From Tubiluchus corallicola (lineage: Eukaryota > Priapulida > Priapulimorpha > Priapulimorphida > Tubiluchidae): a stretch of DNA of 62,000 nt. The notes under the pieces are model-generated. The model searched no databases. It was not told where the DNA came from and saw nothing but the letters and a program-made list of their open reading frames with translations. Positions 23,701 to 35,378 of the stretch are shown in pieces. A program made the position numbers and the translations under genes. The DNA lies in the NCBI GenBank assembly GCA_030141605.1, contig JAQGDQ010000540.1, forward strand, positions 1 to 62,000, in the 5' to 3' direction. The number at the start of each line of letters is the position of its first letter. Positions within the stretch are counted from its first letter, which is position 1.

Positions 23701-26700
23701 TGTATGGGGTAAAGAGAATTTTTAGACGCTTTAATTTGAGTGGCCTCCTCATAGCGGTTAGTTTAGGACATTTTGTTAAAAAAATCTTTAGAAATTTTCG
23801 TTAGTTTAGGCCCACTATTTCAGGCTGAACACATAAAAGCCAACTTGCTTTACGGTGTTATATTGTATTGTATTAGTACATGTTATTTATTTTATTTATT
23901 AGCACTTTTTATTTTTTACAATTATTTTATATGTATTGTATTTTTAATGATAACTGCACAATTACTGTATTATTATTTTGTGTGTATTGTATTTAATGTA
24001 TATTGAATATGTGTATAGGTAAGCATTACTTTTTGTATATAGGAAATTGAATCATAGTACAGGCAAGTTTAGAAATCGCCGTACTGCCCAAATCATAGAT
24101 CGGTATTTTAAGAAGTAATAAATAACTACACGTATAGATCACATATACCCATTCTTCAAACGCAGAAAGTTACAACGAAATAACTTGTTAACAACAATGG
24201 ACTACAAAGAAAGATTGCAATATAATGTCTGTAAAAAAAGTCGGACACCCGTGCAAGGTACAGAGTGAAGGAGTCTGTAGCCGCTGGCCAAATCGCAAAG
24301 AAATCTGTTTTACTTCATCTCCATCGACCGTGATGAAGTTCACTTGAAAAACAATGCTAGTTTGATAAGATTCTAATCATAAACCTATTTTTATTTTGAA
24401 AGGCGTTCGCGTTAATCTCGCGCAGTTTAATTACTTGAACTGTAACTTTGCGCTGTTAAGTGCTATTAAAGTTTACTGCCCTGTAACCCTATTTCAGTTG
24501 TTTCGTGTGACCATTTAATTGAGCTCGTAATTGTACACGTAGTAGATCAGTAAGCGCTGGTCTTACAAACTTTAACGAAATCAATCCACTTTAACCATGG
24601 AATTTTTATGGCGTCCTTGCTAGACGCAGTGGCTGTACAAAATGTCCTGTATAGAATATGATTCCAGTTTATTAACGAGAAAATTTGTTTTTCGTTTCGT
24701 TTGATTCTTAGCGAGTTAAAACATTAGTTTCGGACAGTATTAAATGTTTAACTTGTTAAATTAAAATTGAATATTTTACAGTTGCAGGCCTATATGTAGA
24801 TAGATAGTTAGTTATTCAGATATATGGCCAACAAATTACATACCGTATATAAATACACATACATAATTACATTTTATTATATGATATACATGCGCGAATA
24901 AATTTTGCTAAAGCACATTGAACTGTTATATGCTGTGATTGCATAAGATGTGTCAGTACATCATTATCAGTTAAATTACAAAACTCAGGAATACATTGAG
25001 TTACCGTATTTAACAAAAAATTACGTACAACTGTGTTTCTCACAGTAAAACAGAAAATGGTATTCATTCTCTAATATATTACATATTTCACACAAACAAT
25101 TTTCTCGTGGTATAGGTGGTTCATATAGGTGGTATTGCAAGGTTATGAGCACTTGTTCTGAGTTTTGGTAGATATAGATAATCTGCCTTTTCACAAACTT
25201 TTGTCGCCTAAACATTTTTGGTAAATAGTACGATGTTCAACGATTATAATTAGATTTCAATTTCGTTTTACAGTGAAGTGAGCGTTTTTCCGATTGATAC
25301 TTCCTAACGTTATCATTTTTGTTCCCAATTCAAATCACTTTTTATGTATTTCAGATAAAAGATGTGGATTGGTATCCACTGATCCACCTGGGACTCATCT
25401 ACTTGTAGCTTTAGCAAGTGCACCTGGAAGCGGTAACACGTGGGTGAGACACCTGATAGAGGTCGCTACGGGTATCGCTACCAGCAGCATTCACAAAGAT
25501 CCTGACCTGTTCCTAGGAGGTACGCTACTCGGCAGATAACGCAAATGTGCCAAATAGGCTTGTCTTTTTACCACAATAAGCCCAGCTAACACTGGCTTTA
25601 GCCAAATCATACTAATACTAATATTTAACTTGTAATAATAAAATGAACTGGGAAAATTCGAATTTACACACCTGGGCTTCAATGCCTGAATTAAAGGACA
25701 GAAAAGAGAACTTTTACATAAAGCTTAAAAGCATCGTGTTGAAATTTTATATTACTTATGCGCTGCTTTATTGTATATAAAGCTTGTATTAGCAGTAATG
25801 CTATAATATATGTGAAACTTAAACTTAAATTTAAACTCTCGTGATGACAGTTATGCCAAGGACCTTGGTTAGGGGCAGCTATTTTAACTATCAGTCGCAA
25901 GTAAGAAGTTTAAAAAAAGTTTAAATAGCAATGTTTAAAGTTAGAAAAAATAATCGGAGCGTTTGTGGCAAATGTTTCACTAACTAAGCAAAGTACGAAT
26001 TATTTAATCTTGTCATTAAAATTAATAATATGTTAATTATAATAATTAATAATATGGTACACATCGCCGGTGGCGTTTAGCATTAGCCGCGAACATTTTA
26101 AATTACTTAGAATTTTTTCCAGTTACAGATGTCTTTCATATAGATAAGCGCCGAGTAGTGTTAAGTAATGTATAACTTTTTATATAAAGTTCTTTTGGAC
26201 ATACTCTAAAATTCCCTTTTCTTGCCTTTTAAGCACGATGTATAGACCATGTCTCAACTTCCTGATTGCTGACTAAACAGACTCGTTGAATAAACTAGCT
26301 TGTATTGGAAAAACGAACAACAACCCAATTGCATGATTTGTGATTCCGATATTCACAACATAATAAAACGAAGAATAGAATATTTCTTCTTGATCCGCTA
26401 TTCGTCATTTGCATCGCGAAAAATGGACATCAATCAATTTCTTTTCAGTAATTACGCTATGACCATAGTATTAATAACTATACAAAAACTTGTTATGCGA
26501 ATCGAAACACAACTAGGCTAATTGTCATGTTTTTAAGTCAACGGTTTAACAATAATTATTACAAATTGCTTGGCTCTTGACTTTGTTAATCTTGTTTCAT
26601 TCAACACTGCAGTTCATAGTGCAGAATTGTGCTCCCATTTGCTACTTTTATTCAAGTTGTTTTCTTTTTGGGCTTTTATTCGAAAAATTATTTAACAAAA

Positions 26701-28813
26701 AAAACAATCACCATAATTAAAGGGAAAGCAACTACTTGATGAGACGGTACATTTCACGCTACGGAATTGCAGTATCTCGTGAAAGCTGTATTCGTCTTAA
26801 TAATGCATTAAGATAACAATTGTACTACTTTTGTTATGTAAAGGAATTATTTATCAGCGCTAGTTTAAGAAAACGTTTATCAAATATTTACTGCACGTAT
26901 TAAATTGTAAGGAGGTACACCCACAGTTATTTAATTTTTGAATTCAAATATGTTCAAGATAGGAAAGCAATACATCCAAAAAATACAGAATTATGAAAAA
27001 ATCGGAGCTAAAAATTAAGCCTGTATCTGAAAATGAGATCTTTAACGTGCAAGCCTTAGTTACTGGACTGTTCAAGTTATCGAGACAGATGTTAATACAA
27101 TCGTAATTTCTCAGCGTTCTAGCATTTCAAGTGTTAATATGTGCATAAATATTAAGCAAAAGCTAAATCTCTTAGGAAGTTGAGCTTATTCTAATATTTG
27201 AGAAAAATGTTAGAAAGAAGTTTCAGCAATGAAGTCGTGATAAACGCCTCTTGTACTTAATAATTTCAATTTAAAATCGCAATCACTTCACGCTTGGGTG
27301 CGCTCATTTTGGTGAAAAATGGCGACATCTGGTTACCGTGCAATATAAACAGTTATTCTACCGAGTGCTTCAGCAATCGTTTTTTGACTTATAGAGCGAA
27401 CTCTATAAACTTGCGGTACCTACTGTATGCTCGCAAGTTTACATGTGTACAGAAAGTCAACAAAAGTTTTTAAATTAATTACATTTACGCAATTAATGTA
27501 TACTACTTACACATTTTACGATATAATCCTGTGGGTCGAAGCTATGTAACCACTTTCTCTTAGTCATAATTAATTAAATGACTAATTTTTACATAAACTT
27601 TTACAGTTAAATACAACGTATAACTGAACTTCTGAGTGAACTGTAGAAATTTCTCAACGCGTACTTCGTCACAGCTTGCATTCACGCTGCCGAGCAGACA
27701 CCAGGTTACGTCATTTTTTTCAAATATGCCGGCAGCGACGTTCGTTTGGCGGGAAATAAAAAATATTTAAATTTCTTTTACATTTCTAAGCAAAGCATTC
27801 TATGCGCATATATTGTGGGGTGATATCAATATATTTAATTGTATATTAAAATGCATTAAATGTTGTCGAGGGTTGGTTTTTCCTTTAACTAAAATATAAT
27901 TATTTTTACATCATTGTCATTTATTTTCAAGAGTTGTGAGTGTTACAGAACTTGTAGAGTAGTGAGCAGGTTAAAAGTCAACTAAACAAGCTAGTATCGG
28001 TTATTAAAGGACCATATGAGTCTCCCTCCACCCTCGCTTACTATACTTAATGACGTAATACGGAAAAATAAACTAATAAATTAACTGTGTTACAAACGGA
28101 ATAGCTTAGTTATGACTAAACACAATTTCCAAGCACACCTGATCCAAGTATTACGTAATATATATATTTATGCGTAATATAAATTGTAATATAAGTTACA
28201 TCATAAGTGTGGCATTTTTTGTAAATGCAAATGCCTAATTATTGATTACGTTACATGCTGTTGTCCGATTATCTGGTAAACCTCAAAACGAACTGCAATA
28301 GCAACAAACTTGGAACCGGCTACCCTAGAAACAGCAACCTTGAATAATTTGTTTTACAAGTTTTTGTTTTTGTTTTCTGTACAAAGTAACAAATTTAACC
28401 AAATACTCGTGAAAAGAGTTGTTCTCATTACATGAATGCTTTCAAACGAAATTTGATCAAGGACAAACAGTATTAACGCTCGTTGAAAGTTAAACTGAAA
28501 AACAGTCTGCGTAAAATACGCGGAAGAGATTTTAATCGTTCCACCCAAACGAAACGAAGTGGTAAAGAATTAGGCAAAGCATGGGAACTCCATGTTCAAA
28601 GCAGAGTTGCTTGGGAGTTATGTAATGTAGGTCGGCTATTAGGTGCCACTAAGTGATGATGAATGACTAAGCACTGAATTACACCGTTTCCTGAAAGCAA
28701 TAACAATTTAACTCGCACAACATGAACTTACGCGATATCGGTGACCATTTATTAATCAAAACTTTATTTTACAAGGTTTTTTATTTTGTTGTTATTAATC
28801 TCACTACATTTAT

Positions 28814-28895
<82 letters not shown>

Positions 28896-31800
28896 CGTGA
28901 CAAGTAGAATGAACTAAACCAAACTAAACGAAAGTTGAAATCTGTTTTTATAACTCTCGAAATTGTTCAACTTAGCTGCTCAACCTTTATGTGGCTGTCA
29001 TTCGCTAAAAGATTAATGTTTTGAAATAAAGTTTCTATTGTCACAGGGTGTTTCTCAAAATTCGAAAAATTTATCATTGAAAGAAACAAATCAAAACGCT
29101 TTATATTATACAATTTTGAAATATCATCGCCCTGCTTTTATTGTACTTATGTATATCATTGCACAAGCACATATGTGTTATCATTCCGCTGCTTTTTTAT
29201 TTAATAGTGAGTATCAGTAGTATGAGCATAACATAATGGCTATCCTTCGGAATAATTTTTTTTTACTTTTCGCTTACTTTTCAGTACCAACACAGTGTGA
29301 GTGGCACCGTTCTGATTTAGAAACTCGTAAATTTTAATGGGACTTAACCTGAGTAGAATTTCATAAAACCTTCAATTATGTTGATTATTTCAAGATTAAA
29401 AATGCTTTATCAGGTTTTCTGGGAGAACTAGAAGGCGTACAAGATGGAACTACCGTTTTGTTAAAAGATCACAGATTTGACGCAGAGGTGCCAAGACAGT
29501 TCAAAGCGGCGATTTTATTGATCAGAAATCCTTATAATTCTATAAAAGCCGAGTATAATAGAAGAATGTCAAAAAATCATACAGGCGTAGCATCAACTAC
29601 GATTGCTCAAGTGGGTGGTAAAGGTAATTTATTTACATTATAAATATATAACCACCAGAAAAATGCTCCATGCAAGCCAACTGGCATTATATGATGGGAC
29701 TACTTTTCTAAATAGGGCAAGTTTTTTTGTATTTACCCCATTCAGCTTGTGAATACAGATTCTCCGGCAAACAATTTATATAGATACAATTGTTGTAGCC
29801 CTACATTAGTGTACTAGGTATGGGTCGTCGCTAACGTACAAATTAGCTAACAGCAAAGTCTTAAATACAGGGTTGTCTCATAAGTCGATATGCAAATGAA
29901 ACAAAAATTCGGGGTAATTTTTTGGTCCAGTTTGTTAATGTTTTGGGAAAATCTGAGAGTAACTACTGTATTATTGTAATACAATGTTATTACTGACTGG
30001 TTACCTTTTCGTCTTCAGAGCACATCTGACAATTCGGTTTACATGTATTTCCAATATAAGCAAGCATTTTAAGCTAAACGTCCGCGCAACAACCTCTATT
30101 TAGTTATGTTCATGAAAGTGTCTTGGTCTTTTTGCATAAATTTTTGCCTGACATGATAGTCTTATAAAAAATTGCATGAGTGACAAATCTATCAAGTCGC
30201 AAACTTCCAATCGAACGAGTCTAATCGGGGCCAATCCAGAGAGCTTGGGAGCAGTAAGGAATGCCTGAGATTTTGCACCTCGCTTCTAATATTAGTGCCG
30301 TCGCCATAGTAACAAGGTTTCACTCAAAATTTAAATAAGAAGAATCGTATATGAGGAAAACTGTCAAAGGCCTTTTTGATTGATGTCACATTTTGAAAGA
30401 TTGAAAGAAAACTTAAAAAGAAAAGGGAAGAAATCAAAGTACACTGACTTTTGAGACACCCTATATGCGGTTACACTCCTGTCAAAAAGCAAATTTCTCA
30501 AACTCCATGTCAAAATGTTTGTTCACTCGTTTATTAAACATATAGTTGTGGATATTATTCAATTATTTTTAAATTCCTAAAGCTAAAGATTCAAGTTGCC
30601 GCTCAGATCGTTCCCATGTTTCACTAGACTGGAAGGTAGTTTATAAAGTCTATCTGATCGCCAAATAGGTCTTGATCAGTATACAAGGAACTAATGAAAT
30701 ATAACAAATGACAGAAAAACGGAAATTTCATTCAACGATTCTGGGAATTTACTACGTATATAATAAACGCTGTACAGACTGTGATGCCCTACCTATAATA
30801 AATACTCAAATTTGTTGCTTAAAATCATCAATCATTCTCATCTGTTCAATTTAATTCAATTCAAGTCAAGTTCATTTGCACGAATGCAATGCGGTATCAT
30901 GGCAAAAACACGAGTTCTTACAAGTATACACATGCAGACAAAATATACCAAAAATTAAAATACTAACACCTATGTACCAAATAAAAAATGCTTAAATCCG
31001 AACTATTAAGAGATAATAAAGACTTAATGAGAACTAATTACATCACACAATCGCAATAGTTAAACATGATAACATGAATTAATTAATCGCAACAATGGTT
31101 GCGATTTATCCTGCAGCACTCACAGATTGCCACGAAGGTGCCTTTTCTATAGCATTCATTTAAATATTTTCCAAAGAGAATATAGGGTCATCTGGATTTG
31201 TATTTAGGAAAAGGCTACATTGACGAGGGCCGTATTATCCTATAGGCTACAGCCTAATACCCATCAAGGGGGATCGAATCTCAAGATTTGGTAACATTTG
31301 ATAAAAAAATTTCACTACGGTTGTGCTGAAACATGTGCTAATTTGGTTTGCAATAACTAGCAAAAATTTAATAGTGGTATTTCTTAAAGAATATTTTCTA
31401 TGACAAACAAAGGATGGCTATTCTAGTGTATTAAAAGAGTTTGCAATAAGTTTACTTCAAGTTGTGTAAATACCGCTAAACTATATCCAGTAAAAAATAT
31501 TCAAGACGGGTGCTGGTGAGTTAGGGTGGCTACTCTTTCAATAGCCTGACGTCATAATCTGGCCCTGCACGTTACTGAGTGTATATTACTTTTTTGATAT
31601 ACATATACTCAAGTTAGCTTTTGTTCGCAAGATGACACTGTTGGATTTTGCATGTTGCATTTTACACTAATGACAATCTGTAGTTAACAAGTGATTACTT
31701 TTTCAGTTTGGGGGAAATTTGTGCAACAGGCTGCTAATCGTTGGTATAAAACCACGTACAATTTTCTAGTACACAGCCATCATCTGCTCGTTTTGCATTA

Positions 31801-32341
31801 CGAGGATATCGTCCATGATGTACAGTCTAGTCTGGTATCCATGCTGGAATTTTTGGGACTCCCTAAATACATGTGGCACAAAAGACTTGCCTGCTCTTTG
31901 TTACATCAAGAAGGTAACTTCAAGCGAAAGGCTAGTGATGATCATAAACTGCAAGATCACTTGAGTGTTGCTCAGGAAAGACTGATCGGTGATTACGTAT
32001 TAAAAATATCAAAAATATTGAGAAAAAGAGGCTACAGAGACTTCCCGGCAATCAGAAATGTTAACGACGAAGAGTTGAACAATGCGGGCGTGTTGGTGAA
32101 AGTCAGTGAAAACAAATTTGCTGCACATCAAGGTGCTGTGTTCACGCCAGTGGAAAATGATGTGAATGTGGTAGCTCAACCATATGAGGAAATGTTTGAA
32201 GATGACATTGCAAATGAGGTGAAAATGGCTGCTAAGGCACCTCCTTTAGGAATACAGTATTTCTTGAGTAATACAGAAGAGGATATGTCTAAAAGAGGCG
32301 AAGCCGGTATGCTGATCAAGGTACGCAAAAATGCAGAGTAG
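20561..32341 (+). CDS. WSCD: WSC-domain sulfotransferase (WSCD1/2-like), six exons
   Basis: Join 20561-20783, 21906-22029, 23103-23311, 25355-25519, 29414-29623, 31707-32341; 1566 bases, 521 residues, no internal stop. The predicted protein is type II: short basic N-terminus, one hydrophobic anchor (about residues 10-28), a basic stem, one WSC domain (about 77-176; cysteines 80, 109, 113, 131, 133, 152, 156, 163), then a sulfotransferase domain. The 5'-phosphosulfate loop reads APGSGNTW (208-215) and the 3'-phosphate segment LLIRNPYNSIKAEYNRR (275-291), both typical of WSCD proteins. Family knowledge: these are Golgi PAPS-dependent sulfotransferases, and the vertebrate members are reported as sialate O-sulfotransferases; the substrate here is inferred. 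The start is supported by an in-frame TGA at 20555-20557. Vertebrate WSCD proteins have two WSC domains; I see only one. A tail of about 95 residues after the sulfotransferase fold is unrecognised. I cannot say whether it is nearer WSCD1 or WSCD2. Confidence 0.9.
21906..22029 (+). CDS. WSCD: WSCD-like exon 2: first half of WSC domain
   Basis: The acceptor TTGTTATAG precedes the exon, and the donor ACTAT/GTAAGT leaves phase 2. The peptide starts ARFLGCFNES and runs to LTCAKKCQT. Aromatic-x-G-C-F at the start and C-x3-C about 30 residues later are the usual opening of a WSC carbohydrate-binding domain. No ATG-initiated open frame marks this exon; I found it from splice sites and domain spacing. 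Confidence 0.85.
22876..23070. mobile_element. Small inverted-repeat element (TA target), WSCD intron 2
   Basis: Left end TA + GAGTATAGTGGGGTAATG; right end reads on the minus strand TA + GGGTATAGTGGGTAACATC. About 195 bases, no coding content. It contains a perfect 18-base palindrome at 22921-22938 (TTAGGTCACGTGACCTAA). TA target and short terminal repeats suggest a Tc1/mariner-type MITE. Confidence 0.7.
22921..22938. repeat. Perfect 18-bp palindrome with CACGTG centre
   Basis: TTAGGTCACGTGACCTAA is its own reverse complement. The centre is a canonical E-box core (CACGTG). It lies inside the MITE at 22876-23070. Confidence 0.9.
23103..23311 (+). CDS. WSCD: WSCD-like exon 3: second half of WSC domain
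   Basis: The acceptor CTTTTATGCAG is followed by a frame reading GVKYAAVSYSDKRCFCS, the central WSC signature (G-x-x-Y-A...C-F/Y-C). The last cysteines lie in PCADFCRYHRRSCAD, and the domain closes about ten residues later. The donor GAAG/GTAAGA leaves phase 1. The exon starts only about 33 bases after a small inverted-repeat element (22876-23070), so the branch point is squeezed between the element and the acceptor. Confidence 0.87.
23432..23633. mobile_element. Hairpin MITE with ~37-bp terminal repeats, WSCD intron 3
   Basis: The left end AAGTGGCGTTTACGTAGCAT then GATGCGTATGCGTTT is mirrored by the right end (minus strand) AAGTGGTGTTTATGTAGCAT then GATGCGTATGCGTTT. About 200 bases total. 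I could not see a clear target duplication. No coding content. Confidence 0.78.
24867..25215 (-). pseudogene. LINE reverse-transcriptase C-terminus relic, antisense in WSCD intron 3
   Basis: The first frame reads CLCEICNILENEYHFLFYCE, the second (after a frameshift near 25040) VRNFLLNTVTQCIPEFCNL and LAKFIRACISYNKM. The C-x2-C...E-Y-H-F-L...C knuckle followed by a helical A-x-F-I end is characteristic of the C-terminus of many LINE ORF2 proteins. Only this end survives. Confidence 0.7.
25355..25519 (+). CDS. WSCD: WSCD-like exon 4: PAPS 5'-phosphosulfate loop
   Basis: The acceptor TATGTATTTCAG and the donor GGAG/GTACGC give a 165-base exon, phase 1 to phase 1. It encodes LLVALASAPGSGNTWVRHLI. 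The G-S-G-N-T-W loop is the PAPS-binding P-loop-like motif of WSCD-type sulfotransferases (often P-R-S-G-N-T-W elsewhere). The following EVATGIATSS matches the helix after the loop in the family. Confidence 0.92.
27152..27888 (+). mobile_element. TTAAAGG-ended MITE family, copy 1 (WSCD intron 4)
   Basis: Aligns over most of its length with 58589-59418 in the same orientation: CTAAATCTCTTAGGAAGTTG, then GAAAAATGGCGACATCTGG, then CGTTTGGCGGGAAATAAA and TTAAATTTCTTTTACATTTC. The right end is GGTTGGTTTTTCCTTTAA, the complement of the family's left end (TTAAAGGAAAAGTCAA). Left end is diverged here. No coding content. Confidence 0.7.
28815..28895. repeat. (ATT)n microsatellite
   Basis: About 27 uninterrupted ATT/TTA units inside WSCD intron 4. 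The poly-tyrosine open frame across it is an artefact. Confidence 0.96.
29414..29623 (+). CDS. WSCD: WSCD-like exon 5: 3'-phosphate-binding segment
   Basis: A 210-base exon, phase 1 to phase 1, with acceptor GCTTTATCAG and donor AAAG/GTAATT. It encodes a strand and loop (TTVLLKDHRFD) and then AAILLIRNPYNSIKAEYNRR. The R-N-P-Y...S core is the 3'-phosphate-binding motif. The HTG that follows is also common in the family. Nothing in the exon is broken. Confidence 0.9.
29866..30465. mobile_element. Mariner-like non-autonomous element, WSCD intron 5
   Basis: Left end TA + CAGGGTTGTCTCATAAGTC; right end reads on minus TA + TAGGGTGTCTCAAAAGTC. The GGGTGTCTCAAAAGTC ends with TA targets are typical of the mariner group. 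About 600 bases, no transposase frame visible, so non-autonomous or decayed. Confidence 0.75.
31225..31275. repeat. Fragment of the 39.96-kb hAT-type family
   Basis: CCTATAGGCTACAGCCTAA resembles CCTATAGGCTGAAGCCTAA near the left end of the 39961-40439 element. Short and diverged. Confidence 0.4.
31707..32341 (+). CDS. WSCD: WSCD-like exon 6: end of sulfotransferase domain and tail
   Basis: The acceptor TACTTTTTCAG is followed by VWGKFVQQAANRWYKTTYNF and LLVLHYEDIVHDVQSSL, matching the W...W and L-V-x-H/Y-Y-E-D/E segments that end sulfotransferase folds. QEGNFKRK fits the late basic E-G-x-F-x-R loop. The fold ends around YRDFP. About 95 further residues, rich in acidic and Asn/Val residues, show no domain I know. 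Short similar phrases (GVLVKVSENKF; GMLIKVRKNAE) occur near the start and end of this tail. Stop is TAG at 32339-32341. Confidence 0.88.
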
Positions 32342-32351
32342 CTCACTAAAT

Positions 32352-32357
32352 AATAAA
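32352..32357 (+). promoter_or_regulatory. AATAAA 11 bases after the WSCD-like stop
   Basis: An AATAAA hexamer follows the stop codon almost at once. If used, the 3' UTR would be only about 30 bases, which is short for an animal gene. The following 3 kb is AT-rich and contains further hexamers, so the true site cannot be chosen by reading. Confidence 0.3.
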
Positions 32358-35300
32358 AAAATTTAACAATACTGGCAATAATGATAATGTTTCAAAATGT
32401 AATAATTTTTCAGGCAAATTTTCACATTTAGCAATTTTATAAACTGCAACCACTATAGCTATCTCATATTATGGATTTCCAGTGCAATAATTTATAGTAT
32501 GTCGAGAAAACATAGATGCTAAAACATAAAATATGTACTGTATTACTTGTATTAAATTTTCAATATGTAAAATGTAATGCGTAAACAAGCAAACTAATTT
32601 TTTACTACCTCTTTCTTACGAATTTTTTACAATGTAATTTATAAATTGCAAATGTTTATGTTCACGTTCAATTTGGGCACACGAAAAATAACTTTTGTAG
32701 TTGTTTATAATGTCAAAAAACTCAACTACAAAGTTGTCTTAATGTCATTTATTATGAGATTTTTAGTAGAGGCATCTTAACAGTGTAACTAGATCTATTC
32801 AGTACATATAATATATGCTAATAATAGATTTCAAGTGTTAATATAATAATAATAATAATTAGTTACTATAATAATTATGTTAATTGCTGTATTTTTATAC
32901 AGTAAGTGTATTTACCAGCAGTTGATGAATATAAATTTTTTATGATACAATGTCACAAACTTTTTGTAAATTGTTTTTCATTACCTTTCACGTGACTTGC
33001 ATCAACATTATGAGTATACATAATTGGGTTAATAGTCTGTCTAGTCAACAAGATTGACCACTGTATGTTTTAAGCAATTTTGTTAAAAGCTAACGTTTAA
33101 TATCTGACAATATACAGTTTTTACGTATAACAACATAAAGCATATATTTTTAAAGCTCGCTGTTACTATGAAATTTTTACATAAACAGTGACGAACATAA
33201 AAATTGTAAATATAGCTAGCCTCATAAATTTAGCTCATCATTTTAAACTATAATAGTTACTTCTAATTCCCATAAAATAATACAAAAGGACCATTAACTA
33301 TAATTATTAGTATAAATTAAGCCCTCTGTAGTCAACAATTTGGCACATAAAGCATTTTTACATTTAGAATTGGTTTGTAAACGATTGCATACATAGATCA
33401 AGCCCTAATTAAGCCACGATACAAATTTACCAACCAACTGAAAATTATAAGTTAATGGAAACCTTTTGCAATTTTTATAGCACAATAATTAGTAACCAAA
33501 TACTTTTCTGGTTATACAGTTCCAAGCAGTTACAGACTTTGATGAGAGCTTGCTTTACGCAGTAGATAATATTAAAAAAAGTGATTGAAACTGACTCGAA
33601 TAATTGAAACATTATCCTACCAAAAATACACAAAAACAGGTACAAACGGCCATAATAATAAAAAATAAAAAAGTATAATTCAATCAACATAGCATAAAAA
33701 CACTTGTAAATCTAATTTCCGAACCTTATGTCTGCACAAAATACCTGCATACAGATAAAAAGGCACTTCTTACATCAAGACTTAACATGTAGAAACAACT
33801 AACAGTATACAATAAATAGGTTGCCCTAAGAAATGGTAAATTACACATTAATAGCATTAGCATGCACTTACTAAGTTTAAGCATCAGGTCATGATAATAT
33901 AGTGATTGTAACTAACAACACAGAAACAATAAGAAAACGATCTAGTCAATTACTTATTAATATCAATGCATCTTTTGATGGAGATTCTTTTTAAACAATA
34001 TAAATTATCCTGCCAAAAAACAAATAATCAAGTTTGCAGGAAAATGGATTATGATAGCAAAAATAAAATTTAAAAACAGACAAATGTGTCGCAAACAGGA
34101 TAGTTGCAAAAATCCAGTTTGTTTATGGTAACATGCTATCTAAGTTACCAAATATCACATAACACTATAGCCAAAAGCAAGCCTACTGTTTCTGTAGTAA
34201 CTGGAAAAGCAACACGGAAATATAAAATTATATTAACAGCTTAACAAGAGTTGAGAGAATAGCTCTCTACGACAACGTGAATACAAATTAGCAAAAACGA
34301 CTTGCACTAGGATCATTTGACATTAACATTTGACGTTAACACCAAAAAGAAATATATAGCTAGTATATAAATATTTTTATAATATTTTTTATAATAAATA
34401 CGTAAATGTAGCTCGCACATATACAAAAACCATTCAACCGGCAAATTGTGCCGTGTGTGATTTTGATTGTAGGTTGATTTAAAAAAATCAACAATGTGAC
34501 TAATTTTATCACGTGGAAAAGTTTCATATAATTTTGTAACATATGCTAGGATTGTGCAACTAACTACAAAATAAAAATAAAAATTTGTGCAACAACTGGT
34601 CAATGATTACACCAAGATCTGACATTTCATAGCAAAAAGAAAATGAGAAATAAAAGACAAATTTTGCATGTAAGCAGGTTTTACATTCATGGGTTTTATT
34701 TGCATTGACAGTTAAGTGGAAACAAATGATTTTCCATAATATTCACAGGAATTACTAAATTTGAATTAGAATATAGATCAAATGATTAAATTAACTGACG
34801 CGTACGTGCTTAACTACACTATAATAGTTTGTTCTGGAAACAACATCAACAACTTTATTAAAATTGATAAAACAGAATAAATGTACAAAATAAGCATGAG
34901 ACTAGCTTAAAATATGATGGAACATTACAAAAAAAATCTGCTTAAACTGCTAAATGGAACTTTTTTAGTGACACATTAGACACATCTCAAGCAACTTTGT
35001 CTAATCTCCAAATAAAAAATGAAAAATGTTCATCTTTTATAGCTGTGTATAAGAGGACAGTACAAAAACCATTTTCTGTCTTCTTAACCACACTTTTAAT
35101 CCATCTTTCATTGAACACAAGCTAAAAAATATTTGTCCAATAGAAAAAACCCAGAAATTGGTTGTCCAGAATAATGTGCACAACTGCATGCTACTCAAAA
35201 TAGCTTGTTACCTAAAAACTCGAGTTTTTAGACCAGGTATAGCACCATTAACAAACGTCGTTCTTTAGTACATGAAATTTATCAGAATTTAAACAATGAA

Positions 35301-35378
35301 GGAGAAACCACATGTCACACTTACAGATACAGAGAAGATGCGCAGCTGTGTACAGTACACAGGCAATAATAAATGCTT
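32358..35378. other. AT-rich space between two convergent genes
   Basis: About 3 kb between the WSCD-like stop (plus) and the kindlin stop (minus). I see no coding signal. It should contain both 3' UTRs. On the minus strand AATAAA is present at 34695-34700 and 34854-34859, about 0.5-0.7 kb past the kindlin stop, and these are reasonable kindlin polyadenylation candidates. A short AAT run lies at 32841-32858. Confidence 0.5.

Noticed and set aside
28722-28907. Poly-tyrosine open frame
   Set aside because: Translation of the ATT microsatellite.
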